Positions 18,853 through 26,447 of a stretch of 64,000 bases of DNA are shown piece after piece (positions within the stretch are counted from its first letter, which is position 1; every line of letters begins with the position of its first letter). The notes under the pieces were generated by a model. The model was not told the DNA's origin and did not search any database. It was given only the letters and a program-made list of their open reading frames with translations. Both the position numbers and the translations under genes were made by a program. Source of the DNA: Sphingobacterium yanglingense (GTDB taxonomy: Bacteria; Bacteroidota; Bacteroidia; Sphingobacteriales; Sphingobacteriaceae); the NCBI RefSeq assembly GCF_004363245.1, contig NZ_SNYV01000018.1:124001-188000 (forward strand), written 5' to 3'.

Positions 18853-19530
18853 ATGCAAAAAAAGCCTTTATTGGTGACCTTGGGACTCGTCCTTTTATTT
18901 ATTGTTGCAGTTCTTCATTTTCTCGTAGGTTGGCATCATATACCACACCATTTTCAGAGTCTGACTTCAAGTCTATTTAATACACAGACCGGTGAGCCAG
19001 CAATAGCAGAAGAACCAATAGGCATGGGTGGACAAGAAGCCGATACCCTGGCGGTTAGCATGGCCGTACGCGAACCTTTCGATACATTATATTGGGGAGA
19101 GCAGATTCGTAAAGGTGAGTTTATTCCGGATGATGTCAAAGAAGGATATACCTATTTTAAAAACCTAGATTTAAGTAATCTTAAAGAGACCGATAGTAAA
19201 CCTACAGACTTAGAGACCCAACAGGCTATTGTACATCGATACAAGCAAGATATGGTGGCTTTATTGAGAGAAAATGATGCTCATATCCGTATAGGAACAG
19301 CCTTCGAAGCCAAGTTGCAACCAGTCGACGATGATAATCCCGAGATAGCCCGTGTAACGGCTATGGTATGTGCTTTTGATAGTAAAGGTAACAATCTCGG
19401 CAACATTCAGGAGCCATTATACATCGTATACGATTTCGTTCGGTTTCAATCAGATCCGAATACATGGTACATAACGGATTTCTCACAGACTATACCTTAT
19501 GATTATACGCTTTTTAAAGGCAGGTTTTAG
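18853..19530 (+). CDS. Uncharacterised membrane-anchored protein
   Basis: 225 residues. One N-terminal membrane helix (VTLGLVLLFIVAVLHFLVGW) anchors a soluble domain with no motif that I recognise; the sequence is acidic and rich in beta-type segments near the end (PLYIVYDFVRFQSDPNTWYITDFSQ). It overlaps the next gene by 32 bp, so the two are translated from one transcript and probably act together in the envelope. I cannot assign a function. Confidence 0.68.
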   Translation: MQKKPLLVTLGLVLLFIVAVLHFLVGWHHIPHHFQSLTSSLFNTQTGEPAIAEEPIGMGGQEADTLAVSMAVREPFDTLYWGEQIRKGEFIPDDVKEGYTYFKNLDLSNLKETDSKPTDLETQQAIVHRYKQDMVALLRENDAHIRIGTAFEAKLQPVDDDNPEIARVTAMVCAFDSKGNNLGNIQEPLYIVYDFVRFQSDPNTWYITDFSQTIPYDYTLFKGRF

Positions 19531-20641
19531 TAAGAATCTTGTTGTAGCCCTATCGCTGTTGGTATCTCTTGAAGCTTGCCGTAGCGATAATCCTGAAGCT
19601 CAATTGACCCGGATGTTTGTTACAACAAATAGTGGAAGTCTTTATTGCTTGGATTTAGCCACGGATTCGCTACGTTGGCAGCAGGTGATGAGCGATTCCG
19701 ATATAGATGAACTGACCTATATGGCTATTTATAAGGAACAGCTTATAAAGGATTATCTAGATGGAACAATTGTTTCTTTTGATAAAACAACAGGCCATAA
19801 AAACTGGATATTCAAAGATAGTGTATCAAAAGATCAGGCCTTCTACGGTTATAATTTTGATGATGTTAGGTTTGTCCATTTTTATCAACGGCCTAGTCTC
19901 TATCAGGACCAGATGTTCTTCGCAAATAGCCATGGTGAAGTCAAGTCTATTTCCATTATGGATAGAATAGAAAAATGGAACTACCAGACTGGTGTCGTAT
20001 TGCTGTCAGAGCCATTAATAGCGCACAATGCTGTCTACCAGGTTACAGGCTATCAGGTGCTGAAGCTAGAGGCAGCCACAGGAAAAGAATTGGCAAAATT
20101 CAATCTCGAAGAAGGCTCTTCTTTTGCTGCAAAATCTGTTAATGGGCTATTGTATGTTCAGACGGAAAAAGGAAGGGTCTATTGTTTGGATCAAGAGCTC
20201 CAACTGAAGTGGACGTATACACCCGATGCAGAAGAGGGTTATGTACAGTCCGAACTGTTTGTTACCGACAATTCCGTTTTGCTCTCCTTTGATGGTTTGT
20301 GTGCTTTAGATTCCAAAACAGGAGAAATCCAATGGAAGGTGAAAAATCTAAATGAGATTAAAGGATTGGATTTGTTGGAGCGGGACCAGTATGTCATATT
20401 GACGAAGGATACACTATTGATTCTAGATAAAAAAGGAAAACTATTGCGTGAAAAAAGATGGTCTACGGATATCGGTCAACCATTGGCACTTACAGCGGCC
20501 AACTCGAGTATATACATGCTTACCTATGAAGGCGCATTGTATAAGGTATCTGCGGATCTGGATAAGATTAAACTGCTCAAGTCCGATCTGCTTCTAAACA
20601 ACGAAAGGGGCTTACAGGCTGCTTATTTTCTCAAAGAATAA
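19499..20641 (+). CDS. Lipoprotein with PQQ-type beta-propeller repeats
   Basis: 380 residues. The start at 19499 gives a lipobox ending LEAC near residue 27. The body is a run of PQQ/quinoprotein-like blades: GSLYCLDLATDSLRWQQ, GTIVSFDKTTGHKNWIFKD, GEVKSISIMDRIEKWNYQTG, GRVYCLDQELQLKWTYTP, DGLCALDSKTGEIQWKV, about six repeats of roughly 45 residues, each with the W-containing docking motif. BamB-like propellers act as protein-binding platforms; no quinone enzyme features are evident. It overlaps the upstream membrane-anchored protein by 32 bp. Confidence 0.78.
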   Translation: MIIRFLKAGFSKNLVVALSLLVSLEACRSDNPEAQLTRMFVTTNSGSLYCLDLATDSLRWQQVMSDSDIDELTYMAIYKEQLIKDYLDGTIVSFDKTTGHKNWIFKDSVSKDQAFYGYNFDDVRFVHFYQRPSLYQDQMFFANSHGEVKSISIMDRIEKWNYQTGVVLLSEPLIAHNAVYQVTGYQVLKLEAATGKELAKFNLEEGSSFAAKSVNGLLYVQTEKGRVYCLDQELQLKWTYTPDAEEGYVQSELFVTDNSVLLSFDGLCALDSKTGEIQWKVKNLNEIKGLDLLERDQYVILTKDTLLILDKKGKLLREKRWSTDIGQPLALTAANSSIYMLTYEGALYKVSADLDKIKLLKSDLLLNNERGLQAAYFLKE

Positions 20642-20647
20642 AGGTCC

Positions 20648-21295
20648 TTAATTGAAGATGTATTCAGGCAGCTTGTAGTCGCTACTGTCTTTGTAGTTTT
20701 TGAGGTACAACTGCTTGTCGATGTTATTTTTGATGCTATCATCCAATAGGGAGAACATCTCCGTAATGTATTGGGCCTTCGAAAGAGGTTCTCTGTAATA
20801 TAGGTCCTCTGGTTTGGGGGCTACGGCAGGCAGTTGCTCCGCGAGTATCAGCTGGGTTCCCAGAATAGGAGTAGAGCACCATAGCTTAATAATGCCTTTG
20901 TCTGCTATACCTAGTGTGAAAATAAGTTGTTCTTTCGTTTTGACGTATTTTCCCCAAGTTGAATCCGTTCGGTCCAGAGAAAGGGTACTGTTATAAAAAA
21001 CAGAATCTGTATAGGAAAAGTATTCAATATGTAAGCTGTCAGGTACATCGATGCGGTTGTTGTCAAAATATTGATCGACCTGTCCCCAAGCAAAATAATT
21101 AGGGTCAGCTTCGTAAAAATTACCATATTCCGTTGATCTCGTGTCCGTAAAAAAGACCTGACGTGTATGGATCGGGACAGCAGAAAAACAGCCTGCTCTA
21201 TAGTTTATTTTTTGATTCGAACGGTATACCAAGAATATCGAACTTGTTAGTAGGAGAATGATGAGTGCCGTGTAGATTTTATTGAGTATGTTCAT
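20648..21295 (-). CDS. Uncharacterised membrane-anchored protein
   Basis: 215 residues with one N-terminal membrane helix (IYTALIILLLTSSIFLVY). The rest is a soluble domain containing several Tyr/Asp-rich strands (FGNFYEADPNYFAWGQVDQYF-type); no known family recognised. One segment (LDRTDSTWGKYVKTKEQLIFTLGIADKGIIKLW) recalls DUF2931-type lipoproteins but the resemblance is weak. It starts 4 bp after the stop of the upstream small membrane protein gene, so the two form an operon. Confidence 0.65.
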   Translation of the reverse strand: MNILNKIYTALIILLLTSSIFLVYRSNQKINYRAGCFSAVPIHTRQVFFTDTRSTEYGNFYEADPNYFAWGQVDQYFDNNRIDVPDSLHIEYFSYTDSVFYNSTLSLDRTDSTWGKYVKTKEQLIFTLGIADKGIIKLWCSTPILGTQLILAEQLPAVAPKPEDLYYREPLSKAQYITEMFSLLDDSIKNNIDKQLYLKNYKDSSDYKLPEYIFN

Positions 21296-21299
21296 TGGG

Positions 21300-21620
21300 C
21301 TAGTGTTGGTATGCTGCCGCTAACCCTGTGATATAGATACTGAAAGCAACGAATAGAATAAGTAAGATGACGAAAAGTATTAAAACTGCAACTGGCCAGG
21401 ATTTGAAGGGGAACTTATAATAAATTACATAGCTGGATTGTAGGACAGTAACCACTGCAAAATAATATGCAGGGATGTAGAGCATGTCATTCTCTTTGGG
21501 AAATAAGAGCACAAGTAAGAAAAAAACAAGCGTATAGAGGGCTATAAGCAAAAAAAGGCTTCGCTGCTTCTCTCTTGCGTTATCTAATTCTGGGCTGTTT
21601 CTTTCCGATATTTTGTCCAT
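21300..21620 (-). CDS. Small three-helix membrane protein, uncharacterised
   Basis: 106 residues: a charged N-terminus (MDKISERNSPELDNAREKQR) followed by hydrophobic segments LFLLIALYTLVFFLLVLLF, MLYIPAYYFAVVTVLQSSYVIYY and VAVLILFVILLILFVAFSIYI. No family recognised. It precedes the 215-residue protein by 4 bp and follows the 55-residue membrane protein at 21698, giving a cluster of three small envelope genes on the minus strand. Confidence 0.62.
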   Translation of the reverse strand: MDKISERNSPELDNAREKQRSLFLLIALYTLVFFLLVLLFPKENDMLYIPAYYFAVVTVLQSSYVIYYKFPFKSWPVAVLILFVILLILFVAFSIYITGLAAAYQH

Positions 21621-21697
21621 CGGAATAAAGATAGGATAATAAACCTAAATCTTCTACTCTAATGTGTGCTGTTACAGTCTGTTTGTTCCAAATCGTA

Positions 21698-21865
21698 TTA
21701 CTTGTTCTTAACGCGTTGGGTATTGAGCAGAAGAGCTGTAAAGTTTAAAAGGATAGAAGCTCCCATTAGTGTAAACTTCATATAGGTTTCACTACTTGTC
21801 ATCCCAACAACCAACAATAGCATTGCTACAGGAACCAATGTCTGGTCTAATTTGAATTTTCTCAT
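21698..21865 (-). CDS. 55-residue putative membrane protein
   Basis: ATG at 21865, stop at 21698. It begins MRKFKLDQTLVPVAMLLLVV and ends RVKNK, with two hydrophobic segments (VPVAMLLLVVG and LMGASILLNFTALLL) joined by a short polar turn. The N- and C-termini are both positively charged, as expected for a two-helix inner-membrane protein with both ends in the cytoplasm. Reading frame, start and composition are good but no family is recognised. It is followed by the other small membrane proteins on the same strand. Confidence 0.55.
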   Translation of the reverse strand: MRKFKLDQTLVPVAMLLLVVGMTSSETYMKFTLMGASILLNFTALLLNTQRVKNK

Positions 21866-22005
21866 GTACTTTAGATTTATATAATAAGGAGACAGTATCA
21901 GAGCGATGCCTATCTCCTTATTACTAAAGGTACTTATGAATATTTAAAAAAACAAATAGCTTGTTGTTTTTTTTCTGAAAGTGTCTGTTTTCAGAGGCCA
22001 TCAAG

Positions 22006-22047
22006 AACTTTCATCTCTGTTGGCGATTCAATGGAATCATGAAAGTT
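22006..22047. terminator. Hairpin downstream of the S9 peptidase gene
   Basis: AACTTTCAT (22006-22014) pairs with ATGAAAGTT (22039-22047); inside it GATTC (22025-22029) pairs with GAATC (22034-22038). It ends 5 bp from the minus-strand peptidase stop. The T-run is on the plus side, so the direction of termination is unclear. Confidence 0.45.
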
Positions 22048-22051
22048 TTTT

Positions 22052-24226
22052 CTATTTGGCCCCCGGAGGACAGTGCTGTCTTAGGTATCGGGTGTATAGC
22101 CTAGCGAGGTGTTCCGATGTACCTTCCCCTTCATTGATAGAATGGCTGCGGTTAGGGTAAGCCATCATGTCGAAAGTAATACCGTGCTTGATAAGCTCGT
22201 TGATATACACCTCCGCATTCTGATAGTGTACATTATCATCTCCAGTACCATGGATGAGGAGGAGATTGCCGCGCACATTTTTAGCGTAGGTTAGGGCCGA
22301 TCCTTTCACAAAATCTGCTTTATTCTCCTGAGGAAGACCCATATAGCGCTCTTGATAGATGTTGTCGTAAAGGAGTTGGTTGGTGACCGGTGCTATGGAG
22401 ATTCCCGTTTGGTAAATATCCGGATATTGCCCCAATAGATTTAGGGTAGATGCTCCCCCTCCGGACCATCCCCATACCGCCACACGGTCTGTATCAATAA
22501 AGCCCCATTTGAATACTTCTTTGGCGCCCATCGCTTGGTCTCTGATATTAATTATACCGATGTTTCTGTATATAGATTTACGCCACTCGCGGCCTTTCGG
22601 TGCAGGAGCACCACGGTTTTCAAGCGATACATACACATAGCCATCTTCAGCCATATCACCGGCATACAAGAAGTTTTTACCAGCGTAGAAGTTGTCCGTT
22701 ACCGTTTGCGAAGCAGGCTCACCATAGACATAGAAGACTACTGGATATTTCTTCGTAGGATCAAAGTTTTTAGGTTTGACCATCCAACCATCCAGTGTGA
22801 CCCCATCGACGGTTGTCACCTGAAAAAACTCCGTTTGCGAGGTGGTTTTGTCAGCTTGCATCTCCCGGGTAGGAGGGACGAGCTGCGAATGATTCGGCAG
22901 CGATACTACGGATCCGCTGCTGTATGCTGTAGTACTGTTTTTAGTGAAGATAGCGAGCTTGCCATTAGGCGAAATAGTATAGCTGTTAGTTCCTTTGAGC
23001 TCGGCAGGAGTAATGCGCTTTGCTTTGCCTCCAGCAAATGATAACTGATAAAGGTGCTTTTGAGTTGCATCAACCGGAGACGCACTGAAATAAATGCTTT
23101 TAGAGATCGGGTCGATGCGGTCTATCTGTATAACATCAAAATCATCCTTGCTGAGTCTCGTTTCTTTACCCTGAAGATCTATTTTATAGATTTGTCTCCA
23201 TCCGGATTTCTCGGAGAGCCAAATAAATGCCTTTCCATTATCCATCCAATCCCATCCACTGGGATCGCCATCATTCCAGCGTGCCTTGATATCGATCCAT
23301 GCAGCATCAGCCTCCGTATGGATTGTACGGCTACTACCCGTACTTGCATCGCCAAGCATGATCTTACTCTCGTTTTGCTTACGGTTGAGCTGTTGTAATA
23401 TCACCGACTTCGCATCTAGCGTCCATTCCATGCGTGGGATATAATGTTGGCTGGGATCACCAGGGATATCCAGAGACTTGCTGTTATTATTATTTAGGTC
23501 GTATATCCAGATACTCGTGGCCGATGGCTTAAGGCCTACCTTGGGGTACTCCACCGGGATGATAAAAGAATACAGGCTATCCGTATTATTGATCATGTAA
23601 AAATGGCGCGTATCTTTAGCGTCCTGTTTCCAATAGGCTATCTTTTTGCTGTCAGGAGACCATCTAAAACCATCCTTAGTTCCAAATTCCTCTTCATAAG
23701 CCCAGTCAAACGTTCCGTTGATCATGCGGTCTGTACCGTCTGTTGTTATCTGATTGCGCTGTAGCGTATTGATGTCTTCTATATAGATATTATGTTTAGA
23801 GACATAAGCAACCTGTTTCCCATCTGGAGAGAATTTAGCAAACATCAGGGAAGATTCAGGCAGCCCTTTTCCCAATTGCGTCAATGTCTTGCCGTCAAGG
23901 CTGTACAGCCAGTAGTCGCCTCTTGTATTTTCGCGCCATACACGTTTGGTATTGGCAAATAATAGCAGTGTTTTCTTGTCTGGAGACAATTGAAAGCTTT
24001 GTACTTCGAGCGGCGATTGTTGGCCTAGGGGCGTTAGGTCTTTGGCTGCAAGAAAGACCTTTCGTTGGCCAGGATGTAGTAAATCGATGACTACGATTCC
24101 ATCCTTAGAGAAATCGTAATACCCATTACCATCTTCGGTCCATTGCGTCTGCGCTAGAGCAGGCAGTGACCATAAGAGCTGAACTGTAAATAAGGCGAGT
24201 AAAATACCTGTGATTCTATTGTACAT
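22052..24226 (-). CDS. S9 family peptidase (dipeptidyl peptidase IV type)
   Basis: 724 residues, the standard length for bacterial DPP IV. Signal peptide at residues about 1-25. The N-terminal beta-propeller (about 60-460) contains DWAYEEEFGTKDGFRWSPDSKKIAYW, with the paired Glu residues that bind the free N-terminus in true DPP IV. The C-terminal alpha/beta hydrolase has the nucleophile Ser588 in GWSGGG, the Asp in GTGDDNVHYQN and the His in NRSHSINEG. It should release X-Pro dipeptides in the periplasm. The start overlaps the end of the aminopeptidase P gene by 11 bp, and the two enzymes together would degrade proline-containing peptides. Confidence 0.95.
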   Translation of the reverse strand: MYNRITGILLALFTVQLLWSLPALAQTQWTEDGNGYYDFSKDGIVVIDLLHPGQRKVFLAAKDLTPLGQQSPLEVQSFQLSPDKKTLLLFANTKRVWRENTRGDYWLYSLDGKTLTQLGKGLPESSLMFAKFSPDGKQVAYVSKHNIYIEDINTLQRNQITTDGTDRMINGTFDWAYEEEFGTKDGFRWSPDSKKIAYWKQDAKDTRHFYMINNTDSLYSFIIPVEYPKVGLKPSATSIWIYDLNNNNSKSLDIPGDPSQHYIPRMEWTLDAKSVILQQLNRKQNESKIMLGDASTGSSRTIHTEADAAWIDIKARWNDGDPSGWDWMDNGKAFIWLSEKSGWRQIYKIDLQGKETRLSKDDFDVIQIDRIDPISKSIYFSASPVDATQKHLYQLSFAGGKAKRITPAELKGTNSYTISPNGKLAIFTKNSTTAYSSGSVVSLPNHSQLVPPTREMQADKTTSQTEFFQVTTVDGVTLDGWMVKPKNFDPTKKYPVVFYVYGEPASQTVTDNFYAGKNFLYAGDMAEDGYVYVSLENRGAPAPKGREWRKSIYRNIGIINIRDQAMGAKEVFKWGFIDTDRVAVWGWSGGGASTLNLLGQYPDIYQTGISIAPVTNQLLYDNIYQERYMGLPQENKADFVKGSALTYAKNVRGNLLLIHGTGDDNVHYQNAEVYINELIKHGITFDMMAYPNRSHSINEGEGTSEHLARLYTRYLRQHCPPGAK

Positions 24227-25610
24227 GATTGATTCTATAGTTTTCTATATCTTCTACTGATTTAATTAACTCCGGTCCCAACAGACGGAAGCCGTTGTCC
24301 GTAATCAAGAAATTATCTTCTATACGTATGCCACCAAAATCGCGATACGATTCCAGTACGTCATAGTTAATGAATTGGGAAAGCTTGTTCTCCTTCTTCC
24401 ATATATCGATGAGTTCCGGAATGATGTAGATGCCTGGTTCGACAGTCACGACAAATCCCGGCTGTAGTTCGCGTCCTAGGCGTAAAGACTTAAGCCCGAA
24501 TGTAGACGTGTCCTTAGGTTCATCCTCGGTATAACCGACATATTGTTCACCCAGATCCTCCATATCATGCACATCAAGCCCCATCATATGTCCTAGACCA
24601 CATTGAAAGAATAGCGTATGCGCATGAGCCTGTACAGCTTCTTCGGGGTTTCCTTTCATCAAGCCGACACCTATCAGTTCCTCGACAAGATGTCTGGCAG
24701 CGAGTAGGTGTATATCTTTAAATCTTACTCCGGGTTTCAGACTGTCTCTTGCAGCCTCAAACGCCTGTAGTACGACTTGGTATAATTCCCGCTGACGGGG
24801 GGTAAAACGACCTGAGACGGGAAAAGTTCGGGTGAGGTCTGCAGCATAGCCCATAGCGGTCTCTGCTCCCGAATCATTGAGTATCATATCCCCCTCTTTC
24901 AGCACGTTCTGCTGATAGGCATTATGCAGTATCTCGCCATGTATTGTGACAATAGGAGGGTAGGCAAAGCTACAGTTCTGATCGGAGGCATAGTGTTGGA
25001 TCGCAGCTGTAACATGACGCTCCTGCAGACCTATTTGGGCTGTACGCATAGCCAACAGATGCATTTCTGTAGAGACAGCCAATGCTTTTTCGATTTCTGC
25101 TATCTCTTGTGGCTCCTTGATGGACCGTTGGGCCACTACAGCTTTAATAAAGGATGCCGAGGGACTTATGTCTTTTGGATTGAGCTGTAACAATTCGCCA
25201 AGCAAGAGCTTGCTGCTGGATTGGTATGGTGGGAGATAGTGTATTGTTCTATTGTTGGCTTTAGCCTGTTGCAGGTATAGGGCCAATTGTTGGAAAGGAC
25301 GCGTATCCTGCACTCCACACTTTAAAGACTTCTCTTTTAGTGATTCCTGCTGTCCTGTCCAGACGATATCGTCTATGCTGAGCTCATTGCCGAAAACAAT
25401 GGTGTTATCGTTGTCGAGATCGATAAGGGCTGCTATATAAGGTGCGCTGATTCCGAAATAGTACAAAAAAGTACTGTCCTGACGAAATGGATACGTGTTA
25501 TGTTCGAAATTGATCGGATTTTCAATATTTCCTAAAAAAAGGAGAATGCCTTTGGAGACTCGTTTTTGAAGCTCTGATCTTCGGTTTTGATAAGTCTGTA
25601 CTGAGAACAT
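24216..25610 (-). CDS. M24 family aminopeptidase P (Xaa-Pro aminopeptidase)
   Basis: 464 residues with the N-terminal AMP_N domain (FEHNTYPFRQDSTFLYYFG) and the C-terminal pita-bread catalytic domain. Metal ligands are visible: Asp in NDSGAETAMGYAADLTRTF (two Asp), His in HMMGLDVHD, and Glu in VTVEPGIY and GGIRIEDN. No signal peptide, so cytoplasmic. It removes an N-terminal residue preceding proline. It is the upstream gene of a two-gene unit with the DPP IV-like peptidase (11-bp overlap). Confidence 0.95.
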   Translation of the reverse strand: MFSVQTYQNRRSELQKRVSKGILLFLGNIENPINFEHNTYPFRQDSTFLYYFGISAPYIAALIDLDNDNTIVFGNELSIDDIVWTGQQESLKEKSLKCGVQDTRPFQQLALYLQQAKANNRTIHYLPPYQSSSKLLLGELLQLNPKDISPSASFIKAVVAQRSIKEPQEIAEIEKALAVSTEMHLLAMRTAQIGLQERHVTAAIQHYASDQNCSFAYPPIVTIHGEILHNAYQQNVLKEGDMILNDSGAETAMGYAADLTRTFPVSGRFTPRQRELYQVVLQAFEAARDSLKPGVRFKDIHLLAARHLVEELIGVGLMKGNPEEAVQAHAHTLFFQCGLGHMMGLDVHDMEDLGEQYVGYTEDEPKDTSTFGLKSLRLGRELQPGFVVTVEPGIYIIPELIDIWKKENKLSQFINYDVLESYRDFGGIRIEDNFLITDNGFRLLGPELIKSVEDIENYRINHVQ

Positions 25611-25833
25611 GGTAATACCTAGATTAAGTGTATAAATTAATACCGGTAAAGTTTGGAAAAAAAAGTGAGACTTCTAGGGAGAGTGCCTTTTCTGTAATCA
25701 GCAATGTCTGCTTGTTATTTGGTCAAAAAAGTCTAATTTATTAACGGTCAATAACTATCTTAGAACAGTAGGGTAAAACCAAGCCCTTTTTTAGATTAGT
25801 GCGTTATATTTTCACTTGCTGTAATTTCTGACT

Positions 25834-26097
25834 TTAGCATCGCCTTATATTCTTTTTAGAAGCTTCATTTATTACAAATAGAAAGGCCTCGTAATGATCT
25901 TTGACCGTTAGGGAATGTGCCAACGGTTTTTCTTTTTTGGGGGATACTTGAGTGGTAAGTATATACTTAAATAAAATTAGTAGATATTCAGACAGGGCCT
26001 CTCTTAATTTTTTAAGGTCGTGGCCGTGTAGTTTCTCAAGATCAACCATTGGGCAAGGGAGGTTCCAAACCATCGCTTTTATACCGATATAAACCAA
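25834..26097 (-). CDS. Short hypothetical ORF, possible HEPN-like remnant
   Basis: 87 residues from a TTG start (an ATG at 26073 gives about 79). The segment KAMVWNLPCPMVDLEKLHGHDLKKLREALSEYL recalls the pattern of HEPN-type proteins, in which an AMxWNLA-type helix is followed by a HDLKKL motif, but the stretch between them is far too short. It may therefore be a deleted remnant. It stands alone beside the gene-poor repeat region, with AT-rich flanks. The resemblance is by eye only; it could equally be a chance ORF. Confidence 0.33.
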   Translation of the reverse strand: MVYIGIKAMVWNLPCPMVDLEKLHGHDLKKLREALSEYLLILFKYILTTQVSPKKEKPLAHSLTVKDHYEAFLFVINEASKKNIRRC

Positions 26098-26447
26098 TTA
26101 TTTTCGATAGCAGACGACTTAGGTATAGCGATAGAATTTAAATTATTTAATTTGCTGATAAATAGTGTTTAACGGTCTTGTTTCTAAAATGGGACTTTCA
26201 ATCTATTTGCCGCTAATATAGCTTAGATATGAAACATTGTTTTAGGGATGGAAGAGGTCTGCCTATGGGGCAGGGTGATGCCCTATCACAAATATCCCAT
26301 CATTACAATCGAAATGTAATGGAGAGAAGTAACCCTGCAGGGCTCATCGGAGATAATCTATTTGAAAGACTGCTTCTTCCGCTTGGGCGGAATCGCAGTG
26401 ACGAGCTGGAGCGCAATGACGATAATGACGAAGGTGTTGAAAGCCTT
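26098..26447. other. Gene-free left flank of the 11-bp array
   Basis: No credible gene. It holds AT-rich sequence to about 26230, a 10-bp palindrome CCCTGCAGGG (26333-26342), and from about 26371 a repeat resembling the scattered chromosomal repeats described below, including the hairpin TTCCGC-TTGG-GCGGAA (26377-26392) and CGAAGG/CCTTCG (26429-26434 / 26444-26449). Confidence 0.6.
26371..26433 (-). repeat. Interspersed palindromic repeat (CGTCATTGCG family), diverged copy
   Basis: Read on the minus strand it contains TCGTCATTGCG, TTCCGCCCAAGCGGAA and GAAGCAGTCTTT in order, the same arrangement as the copy at 36772-36800 (CGTCATTGCGAA...GAAGCAATCTC). It borders the left end of the 11-bp array. 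Confidence 0.5.

Noticed and set aside
22535-23041. 168-codon plus-strand frame opposite the S9 peptidase
   Set aside because: Antisense to the propeller region of a complete peptidase gene; a shadow frame.
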